64,000 bases of DNA from the NCBI RefSeq assembly GCF_036038375.1, contig NZ_CP107935.1, positions 6,944,001 to 7,008,000 on the forward strand. Direction: 5' to 3'. Each line of letters opens with the position of its first letter. Positions within the stretch are counted from its first letter, which is position 1. Below, piece by piece: positions 1-8,538 of this stretch. The notes under the pieces were generated by a model. That model ran no database searches. It saw only the letters and a list, made by a program, of their open reading frames with translations, and was not told the origin of the DNA. Made by a program: the position numbers and the translations under genes. This stretch comes from Streptomyces sp. NBC_00414. Lineage in GTDB: Bacteria; Actinomycetota; Actinomycetes; Streptomycetales; Streptomycetaceae.

Positions 1-833
1 CGATGGACGGCCTGCCGGTCACGGTCCGCCTCCTGGACCCGCCGCTGCACGAGTTCCTGCCCGACATCACCGAGCTGTCGGTGCGCGTGGCCCTCGCCGA
101 GGCCCGCCAGGACCCGCACGAGAACGAGCTGCGACTCCTCCAGGCCGTCCACCGGCTGCACGAGCAGAACCCGATGCTCGGCCTGCGCGGCGTACGCCTC
201 GGGCTCGTCATCCCGGGCCTGTTCACCATGCAGGTACGGGCGATCGCCGAGGCCGCCGCCGAGCGCAAGAACGCCAAGGGCGACCCGCGCGCCGAGATCA
301 TGATCCCGCTCGTCGGCACGGTCCAGGAGCTGGAGATCGTCCGCGAGGAGGCCGAGCAGGTCATCGCCGAGGTGCAGGAGCACACCGGTGTGGACCTCAA
401 GCTGTCCCTCGGCACGATGATCGAACTGCCGCGCGCCGCCCTGACCGCCGGCCAGATCGCGGAGGCCGCGGAGTTCTTCTCCTTCGGCACGAACGACCTC
501 ACACAGACCGTCTGGGGCTTCAGCCGGGACGACGTGGAGGCCAGCTTCTTCACGGCCTACCTGGAGAAGGGCATCTTCGGGGTCTCCCCGTTCGAGACGA
601 TCGACCGGGACGGCGTCGGCAAGCTCGTACGCGACGCGGTGAAGGCCGGCCGTGAGACACGGCCCGACCTCAAGCTCGGCGTCTGCGGCGAGCACGGCGG
701 CGACCCGGAGTCGGTCCACTTCTTCCACGAGGTGGGACTCGACTACGTCTCCTGCTCCCCGTTCCGCATCCCGGTGGCCCGCCTGGAAGCGGGCCGCGCG
801 GCCTCGTCCTCGACGGGCAGCGACCACCGCTAG
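1..833 (+). CDS. ppdK: Pyruvate, phosphate dikinase, C-terminal part (5' end outside window)
   Basis: The frame is open at the left edge (bases 1-2 finish a codon) and only the last ~276 residues are present. They are the PEP/pyruvate-binding TIM barrel of PPDK, which interconverts pyruvate, ATP and Pi with PEP, AMP and PPi. Visible family motifs are FGTNDLTQ near residue 160 and the C-terminal GVCGEHGGDP segment with the catalytic Cys, followed by YVSCSPFRIPVARLEA. The swivelling phosphohistidine and ATP-grasp domains must lie upstream. The gene ends 77 bp before a strong hairpin terminator. The methionine at 3 is internal, not the start. Confidence 0.95.
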   Translation, partial: MDGLPVTVRLLDPPLHEFLPDITELSVRVALAEARQDPHENELRLLQAVHRLHEQNPMLGLRGVRLGLVIPGLFTMQVRAIAEAAAERKNAKGDPRAEIMIPLVGTVQELEIVREEAEQVIAEVQEHTGVDLKLSLGTMIELPRAALTAGQIAEAAEFFSFGTNDLTQTVWGFSRDDVEASFFTAYLEKGIFGVSPFETIDRDGVGKLVRDAVKAGRETRPDLKLGVCGEHGGDPESVHFFHEVGLDYVSCSPFRIPVARLEAGRAASSSTGSDHR

Positions 834-910
834 CCCACTCCCGCGGAACTCCGGGGCCCCGTCCGCCATCCCACCCTCACCGACGGGCCGGGGCCCCGGC
901 GCACGAAAGA

Positions 911-951
911 ACGAAGGGGCGGCGCCTTGTGCGGAGGCGCCGCCCCTTCGT
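911..951. terminator. Bidirectional hairpin between ppdK and the SDR gene
   Basis: Perfect 17-bp inverted repeat (911-927 and 935-951, left arm beginning ACGAAGGGGCGGC) with a 7-base loop. It sits between convergent genes, so it can serve both. No long U tract follows, which is usual in Streptomyces. Confidence 0.85.
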
Positions 952-989
952 GTGTGGGCCGGGCTTTCGCCCGGAGCCCCGAAGCCCCC

Positions 990-1748
990 CTAGAGCTGCG
1001 AGGCCCCTCCGTCGACGGCGAACTCCGTTCCCGTCGAGAAGGTCGCGTCGAACGCCAAGTACGCCACCGCCGCGGCCACTTCCCCGGACGTCCCCAGCCG
1101 CCGCATCGGGTTGGTGCTCCGGTAGGTCTCCTTCGCCGTCTCGGCGACGTCGGCGGGCAGGGAGCGGTCCAGGATGCCCGTGTCGATCGGGCCGGGGCTC
1201 ACGGCGTTGACACGCACCTTGCGCGGCAGCAGCTCGCGGGCCAGGGTGCGCGTCATCGACCGCAGGGCCGCCTTGCTCGCCGAGTAGACACTGAGCGCGT
1301 CGAGGCCCAGGACGTTCACCACCGACGTGGTGAGGACCACGCCGCTCCCCTCGCGCAACAGCGGCGCCAGCGCCTGCACCGTGAAGTAAGGGCCCTTGGT
1401 GTTGATGCCGAACAACGCGTCGTACATCTCCTCCGTCGTCGAGTCGAACGGCGCGGACGCGGTGACGCCGGCGTTGACGAACAGCGCGTCCACCGCGCCG
1501 AACCGCTCCCGAACCGTGCCGGCCAGCGCCGTGATGTCCTCCAGGGACGCGGCGTCGCTGCGGACGCCGATCGCGCGGTCCCCCAGCTGTTCCAGCGCGG
1601 CGTCCAGGGTGGACCGGGTGCGGCCGGTGATCAGTACCCGCGCCCCACCGTCCGCGAACAACCGGGCCGCGGTCAGGCCGATACCGCTGCTTCCGCCGGT
1701 GATCACGATCTTCTTGCCGTCATAGTTCCTGCCGTCACGAGTGCTCAT
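990..1748 (-). CDS. Short-chain dehydrogenase/reductase
   Basis: A 252-residue classical SDR with an NAD(P)-binding Rossmann fold: TGGSSGIG near residue 17, NAG in mid-chain (FVNAGVTA), the catalytic Tyr-Lys pair in YSASK, and PGPIDTG after it. The C-terminal AVDGGASQL is typical of the family. The substrate cannot be read from sequence. I chose ATG 1748 because family homology begins just after it; the frame stays open upstream to 1907, but that stretch would overlap the divergent LysR gene and looks non-coding. The LysR gene is divergent, 151 bp away, and is the likely regulator. Confidence 0.9.
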   Translation of the reverse strand: MSTRDGRNYDGKKIVITGGSSGIGLTAARLFADGGARVLITGRTRSTLDAALEQLGDRAIGVRSDAASLEDITALAGTVRERFGAVDALFVNAGVTASAPFDSTTEEMYDALFGINTKGPYFTVQALAPLLREGSGVVLTTSVVNVLGLDALSVYSASKAALRSMTRTLARELLPRKVRVNAVSPGPIDTGILDRSLPADVAETAKETYRSTNPMRRLGTSGEVAAAVAYLAFDATFSTGTEFAVDGGASQL

Positions 1749-1822
1749 GCCCGCAAGCCAAATGCCGGCCCGCACATCCTGTCCAAGACCTGTTCCGTAT
1801 GCCGCCATGCCCCAGCCGTATG

Positions 1823-1884
1823 TCGGCAGGTGCATGACGGCAGGTGCATGACGGCAGGTGTGCGACGGCGTGCGACCGCGTGCG
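1823..1884. repeat. Tandem repeats in the SDR/LysR divergent promoter region
   Basis: Three 14-bp units (1823-1836, 1837-1850, 1851-1864; consensus ACGGCAGGTGCATG, the third changed at its 3' end) run straight into two 10-bp units (1865-1874, 1875-1884; ACSGCGTGCG). The array ends 15 bp before the LysR start codon. Its place between a LysR gene and its divergent neighbour suggests a cluster of regulator-binding sites, which is inference. Confidence 0.75.
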
Positions 1885-1899
1885 ACGTAGCCTGGGCGG

Positions 1900-2808
1900 A
1901 TGGACATCGATCTGCGGCTCGTGCGCTATTTCACGGTCGTGGCGGAGTACGGCAACTTCGGCCGGGCCGCCACCAGGCTGCACCTGGCGCAGCCGTCGCT
2001 GAGCCGCCAGATCCAGCGACTGGAGGCCGAGCTGGGTGTCCGGCTCTTCGACCGCTCGCCGCAGGGCAGCAGCCTCACCGACGCCGGTCGGGCGTTCCTC
2101 CCCAGGGCCCGGACACTGCTCCAGGAGGCCGAGCAGGCCGCTCGCACGGCCAGGGCCGCCGTCCAGCCCCGTACCGTCACCGTCGGCTGCGCCGAAGGGC
2201 TCGTCATCACCGCCTGTGCGCAGGAACTGCGCCGCCGGCACCCCGACGGCCGCGTCCGCACCCGGCACATCGACTGGCGGGACACGCGCGCCCTCGCCGA
2301 GCGGCGGATCGACGCCCTCGTCGCGTACAGGCCTCTGCCCTTCCCCGCGGACGGCCTGCGGGTGACCGGGCTCCATGAGGAGTCGCGGGTGCTCGTCATG
2401 TCGGCGAGCCATCACCTTGCGCACGAGAAGACCGTCAGCCTGCGGGCCCTGGCGGACGAGGAACTGGTGGCCTGCGTCAGCAGTCCGGTCGTCTGGAGCA
2501 CGCCCAGGCCGGTGGGCGACCGCCCGGCACCGCCGCCGCCCGCGATCGACGACAGCTACGAGGACAAGCTGGAACTCGTCGCCACCGGCCACTGCGTCGC
2601 GATCTTCCCCGCCGGCGACCGACGGGCCGCCGTGCGCGAGGACATCGCCGTGGTGCCCCTCGTCGGCATCGACCCCTGCGAGGTCGTGCTCGTCACGCGC
2701 GCCGACGACACCGACCCGCTGCTCGGATCACTGGAGGACGTCGCACGTACGGTGCTCGGCGCGGCCTCCCGAGGGGTCAGCGGGCGTCGCGCCGCCTGCG
2801 CAGTGTGA
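1900..2808 (+). CDS. LysR-family transcriptional regulator
   Basis: A 302-residue LysR-type regulator. The N-terminal winged helix (residues about 1-60) has the signature LRLVRYFTVVAEYGNF, then ATRLHLAQPSLSRQI and LFDRSP. The rest is the periplasmic-binding-like effector domain, for an unknown ligand. It is divergent from the SDR gene and separated from it by a tandem-repeat array, the usual arrangement for a LysR regulator and its target. Its last 32 bp overlap, tail to tail, the end of the Excalibur gene. Start ATG at 1900 fits the family N-terminus. Confidence 0.93.
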   Translation: MDIDLRLVRYFTVVAEYGNFGRAATRLHLAQPSLSRQIQRLEAELGVRLFDRSPQGSSLTDAGRAFLPRARTLLQEAEQAARTARAAVQPRTVTVGCAEGLVITACAQELRRRHPDGRVRTRHIDWRDTRALAERRIDALVAYRPLPFPADGLRVTGLHEESRVLVMSASHHLAHEKTVSLRALADEELVACVSSPVVWSTPRPVGDRPAPPPPAIDDSYEDKLELVATGHCVAIFPAGDRRAAVREDIAVVPLVGIDPCEVVLVTRADDTDPLLGSLEDVARTVLGAASRGVSGRRAACAV

Positions 2809-3205
2809 ACAGGACGCCGCCCCCGGCCAGCAGGACGGCCGCGCCGCCGCCCGCGATGTACGGGGTCGCGCCGCTGCCACCCGTCTCCGCCAGGTCGGGG
2901 TTCTGCCGGGCGCTGTCCTGCTTCCCGGTGTCCGCGGCGGTGTCCTTGCCCTCGTCCGCCGTGTCGCGGTCGTCCGCGGGGACGAAGTCCGCGGGCGGCT
3001 GGTCGCAGCCGATGCCGTCCTTGTCGCGGTCCAGGTGCTCGCCGTAGTGGTCGTCGCCCTTGACGATGTTGGAGTACCCGTTCTCGTACGCCTCGGTGCA
3101 GTTCTTGAACGGGTGCAGGCCGTCATGGGCCTCGGCGGTGGCGGACAGGGCGGTCAGGGCCAGCGCGGCGACGGCCACGGAGGCGGACTTGCGGAACAGG
3201 TTCAC
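2777..3205 (-). CDS. Excalibur-domain surface protein with LAETG sorting signal
   Basis: A 142-residue exported protein: signal peptide (1-26, ending in ATAEA), an Excalibur calcium-binding domain (about 30-70, FKNCTEAYENGY then DRDKDGIGCD, where the Asp-rich DxDxDGxxC loop would bind Ca2+), an acidic Thr/Asp-rich linker, then LAETGG, a hydrophobic helix and an RRRR tail. LAxTG is the recognition pattern of class E sortases, so it is probably attached to the cell wall. Function beyond that is unknown. Its 3' end overlaps the convergent LysR gene by 32 bp. Confidence 0.9.
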   Translation of the reverse strand: MNLFRKSASVAVAALALTALSATAEAHDGLHPFKNCTEAYENGYSNIVKGDDHYGEHLDRDKDGIGCDQPPADFVPADDRDTADEGKDTAADTGKQDSARQNPDLAETGGSGATPYIAGGGAAVLLAGGGVLFTLRRRRDAR

Positions 3206-3241
3206 GGTGAGCCCCCAGATATCTGTCGATATCCGTATGCA

Positions 3242-3259
3242 TGATCACGAGAGTGATCA
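3242..3259. promoter_or_regulatory. Palindrome upstream of the Excalibur gene
   Basis: TGATCAC-GAGA-GTGATCA is a perfect 7-bp inverted repeat with a 4-base spacer, 37-54 bp upstream of the Excalibur start codon. A second small repeat (GATATC twice, near 3220) lies closer to the gene. It could be an operator, or the end of the upstream PhoX-like transcript. The rest of 3206-3397 shows nothing I can name. Confidence 0.4.
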
Positions 3260-3397
3260 GTCGGATTTGAGGTGACGAAAGTATGAGAGGGGCTGTTGCT
3301 GCTGTGGCGGAACGACGGACCCGTGATGCGAACGTGACGTGACCGGACGGTAGCTCTCCGCTCACGGATCCGTCATCTGTACACCTGGCGCCGGGGG

Positions 3398-4564
3398 TTA
3401 CGCGCGGAACGGACCCGTCACCTCGTACGTGATGCCGCCGGACGAACTGCCGCTGGTGCCACGCTGACTGGAGAAGTAGAGGCGGCGGCCGTCGGGGGAG
3501 AAGGCGGGGCCGGTGATCTCCGATCCTGACTGGCCGTCGACGCGCAGGAACGGGGCGATCACGTCGGCGGGCGTGATCACGCAGATCTCCATGTTGCCGC
3601 CGTCCTCCGCGACGAACAGGTCGCCCGAGGCGGTGCCGGTGATGTTGTCGACGCCGGTCAGCGGGGCCGTGCCCGAGGTGACGAGCGAGTCGTCGTACGC
3701 CAACTCGTAGGTGCTGGAGGTGAGGTTGAGCTGCCAGACGCGGTTGTCGCCCTTGCTGGTGAACCACACCGTGTCGTCGGCGTAGTGGCAGCCCTCGCCA
3801 CCGTTGAACTTCTTCGAACCGGAGACCTGGGTACGGGTCGTGGTGGGGGAGCCGTCCGGGTCGGGCACGTTCGCCCAGGTGAAGGAGCCGGAGGTGGCGG
3901 TTCCGGCGACCATGACCTGGAGGGTGCCGGCGGAGAGGCCGCCGCTGCCCCAGGTCGTCGGTACGAAGCGGTAGAGGCAGCCGTTCGTCTCGTCCTCGGT
4001 CAGGTACACCACCTTGCGCACCGGGTCGGCCGCCGCGGCCTCGTGCTTGAAGCGGCCCATGGCGTCCCGGCGCACGGCGGCGTTCACGCCCCACGGGTCG
4101 GTCTCGTAGACGTATCCGAGGGACACCTCCTCGCAGGACAGCCAGGTGTTCCACGGCGTCCTGCCGCCCGCGCAGTTCTGCCGGGTACCGGACAGGATGC
4201 GGTACGCGCCGGTGATCGCGCCCGCCGCCGAGAACCTCACCGCGCTCGCGCCGCCGGACGGGTTGATCTCCGAGTTGGAGACGTAGATCCAGCCGGTGCC
4301 GTCGGCGTAACAGGCTCCACCGTCGGGGGCGTTGTGCCAGGTGTACGAGGTGCCGGACACCGTCTGGCCGGACCTGGCGATCACCCGGCTGGTGAAGCCG
4401 CTCGGCAGCCTGACGCCGTTCGCGTCCGCGGAGCCGAGTGCCCCGTACGGGCCCGAGCCGGGCTGGGCGGGCGCGGCGTACGCGGCGCCGCGCCACAGGG
4501 TGCCGCCGAGGACGGCCGATGAACCGCCGAGTACGGCCGCGCGCAGGAGAGTACGACGTTCCAC
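3398..4564 (-). CDS. PhoX/DUF839-like secreted protein
   Basis: A 388-residue protein with a Tat-like leader (MERRTLLRAAVLGGSSAVLGG, cleavage near AYAA). The mature part resembles the DUF839/PhoX beta-propeller family: short repeated strands with Gly, Asp and aromatic residues, a Tyr/Trp-rich N-terminal half, and the closing segment FSPDGRRLYFSSQRG. Family members include Ca2+/Fe-dependent alkaline phosphatases, but the protein is shorter than typical PhoX and I cannot confirm the metal ligands. Phosphatase activity is therefore uncertain. ATG 4564 directly precedes the leader. It stands alone upstream of the Excalibur gene. Confidence 0.7.
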   Translation of the reverse strand: MERRTLLRAAVLGGSSAVLGGTLWRGAAYAAPAQPGSGPYGALGSADANGVRLPSGFTSRVIARSGQTVSGTSYTWHNAPDGGACYADGTGWIYVSNSEINPSGGASAVRFSAAGAITGAYRILSGTRQNCAGGRTPWNTWLSCEEVSLGYVYETDPWGVNAAVRRDAMGRFKHEAAAADPVRKVVYLTEDETNGCLYRFVPTTWGSGGLSAGTLQVMVAGTATSGSFTWANVPDPDGSPTTTRTQVSGSKKFNGGEGCHYADDTVWFTSKGDNRVWQLNLTSSTYELAYDDSLVTSGTAPLTGVDNITGTASGDLFVAEDGGNMEICVITPADVIAPFLRVDGQSGSEITGPAFSPDGRRLYFSSQRGTSGSSSGGITYEVTGPFRA

Positions 4565-4743
4565 TGTCGCTCCAAGGGGTGCCGAGGCTGCCCCGTCCGC
4601 CGGTCGGCGACGGGGTCGCGCAACGCCGGATCCTAGGAGTGCGGGGTGGACGGGCCGTGGCCGCGTGGTGACGTGTGCGCGTCACGCCTCGCGCTGTACG
4701 TGGCCCCTGTCGGCGGGGTTCTTCAACCGCGGGCCCGGTGGGG

Positions 4744-4853
4744 GTTGGTCGCGCGGTTCCTCGCGCCCCTTGCGGGGGGCCAGGGGTGGGTTTCCAGCTC
4801 AGGCGGGGGCGAGCCCTTGGCTTTCAGGGGCGCGGGGAACCGCGCGACCAGCC
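4744..4853. repeat. Pair of inverted GGGGCGCGGGGAAC palindromic repeats
   Basis: The gap 4565-4890 has no gene. It holds two copies of the genome's dispersed repeat facing each other: about 4744-4770 in reverse orientation (GGTTCCTCGCGCCCC) and about 4827-4853 forward (GGGGCGCGGGGAACC). Together they make a roughly 27-bp inverted repeat with two mismatches across a 56-base loop. Lying just beyond the SulP stop codon, it may terminate that transcript. The rest of the gap, nearer the PhoX gene, shows nothing identifiable. Confidence 0.8.
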
Positions 4854-4890
4854 CTCACGGCCCGCAGCCGACGAGCGACCCGGGCGGGGC

Positions 4891-6645
4891 TCAGCGTGAG
4901 GCGTACTCCGAGGGCATCGGGCGGGTGTCCAGGTAGAACCACTCCGCGGAGGACCCCGGACCCTGGTCCGGCGCAGGCGCAGGCGGCGCGACCGGTCGCC
5001 TGGGAAGCGCGGCCCCGCTCGGCAGGGCCTGCCCGACGGAGGCCGGTTCGGCCGCAACCGACGGCATCAGCAACTCGACCCGCACCCCCAACCCCCGCTG
5101 CTGGGCGACGAACTCCTCGACCTGACTCCGGCACGCATGATCCAGATGGGTCACCCCCGTCAGATCGAGCCGAATCCGCGGCCGGCCCGCCTCGTCCGCG
5201 GCCTCCAGCGCCTCGATCACCTGCGGCAACCGCAGAAACGTGGCATTGCCCGCCATGACGACCTTCGCCGTGTCCTCCTCCAGATGCTGCTTGATGACGG
5301 TCCGCGACATCCGCAGCGCCACCAGCACGATCCCCGCGGCCAGGCCGAACAGGACCCCTTCGAGCAGCGCGGTCGCCACGATGACCAGCGTGGTGAGCGT
5401 CATCACCGCGAACTCGCCCCGGTCCTGCCGCCACATCTTCGGGAACTCCGCGGGCGCGAACAGCTTCCACCCGCTGTGGACGAGGACGCCCGCGAGCACC
5501 GAGATCGGGATCAGGGCCAGCACCTGGGGCAGCAGCAGCGCGAAGGCGAGCAGCCACAGGCCGTGCAGCGTACGGGAGAGACGGGTCTTGGCCCCCGCCT
5601 GGACGTTCGCCGAACTGCGGGCCACGACCGCCGTGATGGGCAGCGCGCCGAGGAGGCCCGCCACCGTGTTCCCCGCTCCCTGGGCGATGAGTTCGGGGTT
5701 GTAGCGGGTGCGCGGCCCGCTGTGCATCCGGTCCACGGCCGCGGCCGTGAAGAGGCTCTCCGCCGAGGCGATCACCGTGAAGGTGAGGATCGCCGTGATG
5801 ATCCCGACGTCGGCCAGTCCCGCGAACTCCCTCCCGCCCGGCACGTCGACGGACGCGAGCAGGTTGCCCACCTGGAGCGTCTTCACGTCCACGCCCGGCA
5901 GGGAGGCGACCGCGATACCGATCCCCACGGCCACGAGCGCTGCGGGCACCTTCTTCACCGGCCCCGGCACGTTCTTCCACAGGAAGCTCAGCGCGACGGT
6001 GGCCGCGCCGAGTCCGGCGGCGACGAGAGCGTCGGGGTTCGCCAGGGTGTCGGCGATCAGGCCGGGGAGGCCGGCCATGTTCTCGACCGGGGTGCCGGGT
6101 GCCTTGGAGTCGGACATCGGATAGAGCTGGCTGAACATCAGCGGCAGCCCGATGCCCGCGAGCATGCCCTGGACGACCGCCAGGGAGATCGCCTGGAAGA
6201 TCCGGCCGAGGCGGACCAGGCCGAGGACGATCTGCAGGATGCCCGAGCCGAGGACGATCACACCGAGCATGGCCACGCCGTATTCGAGGACGGTCTCCGC
6301 GACGAGGGCCGCAAGACCGGCCGCCGGCCCGCTGACCTGGAGCGTGCTTCCGCGTGCCGCGCCGACGACCAGACCGCCGATGACACCGGAGATGATGCCC
6401 AGCTCGGCGGGGACCCCGGAGGCCACGGCGACGCCGATGCACAGGGGGAGCGCCACGAGGAAGACGACGAGCGAGGCGGTGATCTCGGTGGCCAGGTCGG
6501 CCTTTTCCCGCCTGCCCTGCGGCTGGGGCGGCCCAGGTGACCTGGTTGACCGGGGCGGCTGGGGCGGCTGGGGCGGCTGGGGCGGGTCCGCGGGCGCGGT
6601 CCGCGCATGAGCCGGTACGCGCCCGCGTGCGTGCAGCCCGCTCAT
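4891..6645 (-). CDS. SulP-family anion transporter with STAS domain
   Basis: A 584-residue inner-membrane SLC26/SulP transporter. After a Pro/Gln-rich cytoplasmic N-terminus come about 10-12 membrane segments starting ITASLVVFLVALPLCIGVAVASG, then a C-terminal STAS domain around residues 420-520 (LDLTGVTHLDHACRSQVEEF). Partnership with a carbonic anhydrase suggests bicarbonate uptake, although sulfate transport is the family alternative. The start ATG at 6645 overlaps the carbonic anhydrase stop (ATGA, 6642-6645), so translation is coupled. A 9-bp tandem repeat at about 6552-6585 encodes the N-terminal PPQ repeats. Confidence 0.93.
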   Translation of the reverse strand: MSGLHARGRVPAHARTAPADPPQPPQPPQPPRSTRSPGPPQPQGRREKADLATEITASLVVFLVALPLCIGVAVASGVPAELGIISGVIGGLVVGAARGSTLQVSGPAAGLAALVAETVLEYGVAMLGVIVLGSGILQIVLGLVRLGRIFQAISLAVVQGMLAGIGLPLMFSQLYPMSDSKAPGTPVENMAGLPGLIADTLANPDALVAAGLGAATVALSFLWKNVPGPVKKVPAALVAVGIGIAVASLPGVDVKTLQVGNLLASVDVPGGREFAGLADVGIITAILTFTVIASAESLFTAAAVDRMHSGPRTRYNPELIAQGAGNTVAGLLGALPITAVVARSSANVQAGAKTRLSRTLHGLWLLAFALLLPQVLALIPISVLAGVLVHSGWKLFAPAEFPKMWRQDRGEFAVMTLTTLVIVATALLEGVLFGLAAGIVLVALRMSRTVIKQHLEEDTAKVVMAGNATFLRLPQVIEALEAADEAGRPRIRLDLTGVTHLDHACRSQVEEFVAQQRGLGVRVELLMPSVAAEPASVGQALPSGAALPRRPVAPPAPAPDQGPGSSAEWFYLDTRPMPSEYASR

Positions 6646-7247
6646 GAGGCGTGCACCCGGAAACGACCGTCCTCCTCCAGTTCGTGCACCTGCCCGGTGT
6701 CGACCTCGTAGTACCAGCCGTGCAGCCGCAGCCGCCCCGATTCGATCCGCGGCCGGGCGACCGGGTAACTCCGCACGGTGGCCAGCTGGTTGACGACGTT
6801 GAGCTGCGCCACGGCCGGCATCGAGGGGTCCTCGAAGGCCCCGTCGAGCAGTGGCGCCAGCTCCGGGCGGGCCAGGTCCAGCCAGGCGTCCACACCGGGC
6901 AGCGCCGACAGGTCGTCGCCGGACTTCAGCGCGCCCATCGCCCCGCAGTGGGAATGGCCGCACACGACGATGTCCTGAACGCCGAGCACCTCCAGTGCGT
7001 ACTCGATGGTGGCGGCCTCACCCGAGGCGCCCGGCCGCCCGTGCGGTGGCACGATATTCCCCGCGTTGCGCAGCTCGAATATCTCTCCGGGGCGCGCTCC
7101 CGTGATCAGTGCGGGTATGACCCGGGAGTCCGAGCAGGTAATGAACAAGGCCTCCGGATATTGCCCCTCGGCCAGCTTCCGGTATTCGATGCTCTCGAAA
7201 TCAACTCGCCGCCTGAACGAGCGGGCGCGGTCCAGCAAAGCCTTCAC
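6642..7247 (-). CDS. Beta-class carbonic anhydrase
   Basis: A 201-residue beta-carbonic anhydrase (CO2/bicarbonate interconversion, cytoplasm). Predicted zinc ligands are Cys38, His98 and Cys101 (CSDSR and CGHSHCG motifs), with the Asp40/Arg42 dyad. I chose GTG 7247 because GGGAGGT lies just upstream of it; an in-frame ATG at 7262 would add five residues. It is first in a two-gene operon with the SulP transporter, overlapping it by 4 bp, so it probably hydrates or dehydrates the inorganic carbon the transporter moves. Confidence 0.93.
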   Translation of the reverse strand: MKALLDRARSFRRRVDFESIEYRKLAEGQYPEALFITCSDSRVIPALITGARPGEIFELRNAGNIVPPHGRPGASGEAATIEYALEVLGVQDIVVCGHSHCGAMGALKSGDDLSALPGVDAWLDLARPELAPLLDGAFEDPSMPAVAQLNVVNQLATVRSYPVARPRIESGRLRLHGWYYEVDTGQVHELEEDGRFRVHAS

Positions 7248-7509
7248 GGTACCTCCCGGCATGGTGTCCGACCAGGTGTTTCTCGTCGTGAGTCCACGGT
7301 AGAGAGGCAATTGCCAGGCGAAGGTTAAGGGAACACTAGAGCCGGGCCAGGAATGGCACATTTTTCGTCCCCGCGACCCGCCTTTGAGCGACCCGTCACA
7401 TTACCCGGGGTTTAAGTGCCGAGTAGTCGAAGGCTCTTGTAGCGTGACCCCTCCACGGCACGGAATTCGTGCTGTCCGGATTTATGGGGAGACAGGGGAG
7501 ACAGCGCGT

Positions 7510-8538
7510 ATGGGCGTACGAGTGCTGCTCATCGAGGACGATGAGACGATCGCCGAACCTCTCGCCGAGGGTCTGGGTCACTTCGGGCTGACGGTCGACC
7601 ACGTCTCCAACGGCGCCGACGGGCTGAGAGGACCGTACGGCGACGTCGTCCTGCTCGACCTGGGTCTGCCCGACATGGACGGCATCGACGTCTGCCGCGG
7701 CATCCGGCAGGTCTCCGACGTGCCCATCATCATCCTCAGCGCGCGCGGCGAGGAGGCGGACCGCGTACTGGGCCTGGAACTCGGCGCCGACGACTATCTG
7801 GCGAAACCTTTCAGCCTGCGTGAACTCGTGGCCCGCGTACGGGCGGTCACCCGGCGTACGCAACTGGGCCGCGGCGGCACCGGATCGTTCACCACGAGCC
7901 CGTCCGACCCGTCCGGCCCGTCCGGCCCGAGGCCAGATACCGGGGAGCCGTACGTGTCCCGGCCCCCGTCGGAACCGTTCGCGTCCCGGGCTCCGTCGGA
8001 GTCGTACGGGTCGCGGGCTCCGGCGGAGCCGTTCCGTGGCGAGTCGTTCACGGGTGCGTCCTTCACCGGTGAGTCGTTCTCGTCCGGCCGGAACACCGTG
8101 CCGCACTTCGAACCTGTACCCCTCCTCGACCCGGACGAGGACCCGGACGCCGCCACGGACTCGACCGGGGCCGGGGCCGCCGGGGGGCCACCCCCCGGCC
8201 CCCTCGTGGTCGACCGCCGGACCCGCCAGGTCTGGGTCGGTGAGTCCTCCGTCTCGCTGACGCCCAAGGAGTTCGAACTGCTCGCGCTGCTCACCGAGGA
8301 CCCCGGCGCGGTCTACTCGCGGCAGCAGATCCTCGACCGGGTCTGGGATCCGCACTACCAGGGCCCGACGAAGACGCTCGACGTCCATGTCGCCACACTG
8401 CGGCGGAAGTTGGGCGACTCGGCCTGGATTCAGACCCTGCGCGGGGTCGGCTTCCGGCTGGCCGTCCGGACACAGCCGCCCGCCGCGTACTCGGCGCCCT
8501 CGTACCCGGCCCCCGGGCGGCCGGCGGCGTATCGATGA
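7510..8538 (+). CDS. OmpR-family response regulator with long disordered linker
   Basis: A 342-residue response regulator. The receiver domain (1-117) has the acidic pair at 10-11, phosphoacceptor Asp50 (VVLLDLGLP), a conserved Ser (IILSARG) and Lys in YLAKPFS. The OmpR winged helix is C-terminal (about 235-325: LTPKEFELLALL, YSRQQILDRVW, TLDVHVATLRRKLG). Between them is an odd linker of about 115 residues rich in Ser, Pro, Gly and Phe with repeats such as SEPFASRAPSE and ESFTGASFTGESF; most family linkers are 5-20 residues. ATG 7510 begins the receiver fold. It overlaps the kinase gene by 4 bp. Confidence 0.95.
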   Translation: MGVRVLLIEDDETIAEPLAEGLGHFGLTVDHVSNGADGLRGPYGDVVLLDLGLPDMDGIDVCRGIRQVSDVPIIILSARGEEADRVLGLELGADDYLAKPFSLRELVARVRAVTRRTQLGRGGTGSFTTSPSDPSGPSGPRPDTGEPYVSRPPSEPFASRAPSESYGSRAPAEPFRGESFTGASFTGESFSSGRNTVPHFEPVPLLDPDEDPDAATDSTGAGAAGGPPPGPLVVDRRTRQVWVGESSVSLTPKEFELLALLTEDPGAVYSRQQILDRVWDPHYQGPTKTLDVHVATLRRKLGDSAWIQTLRGVGFRLAVRTQPPAAYSAPSYPAPGRPAAYR

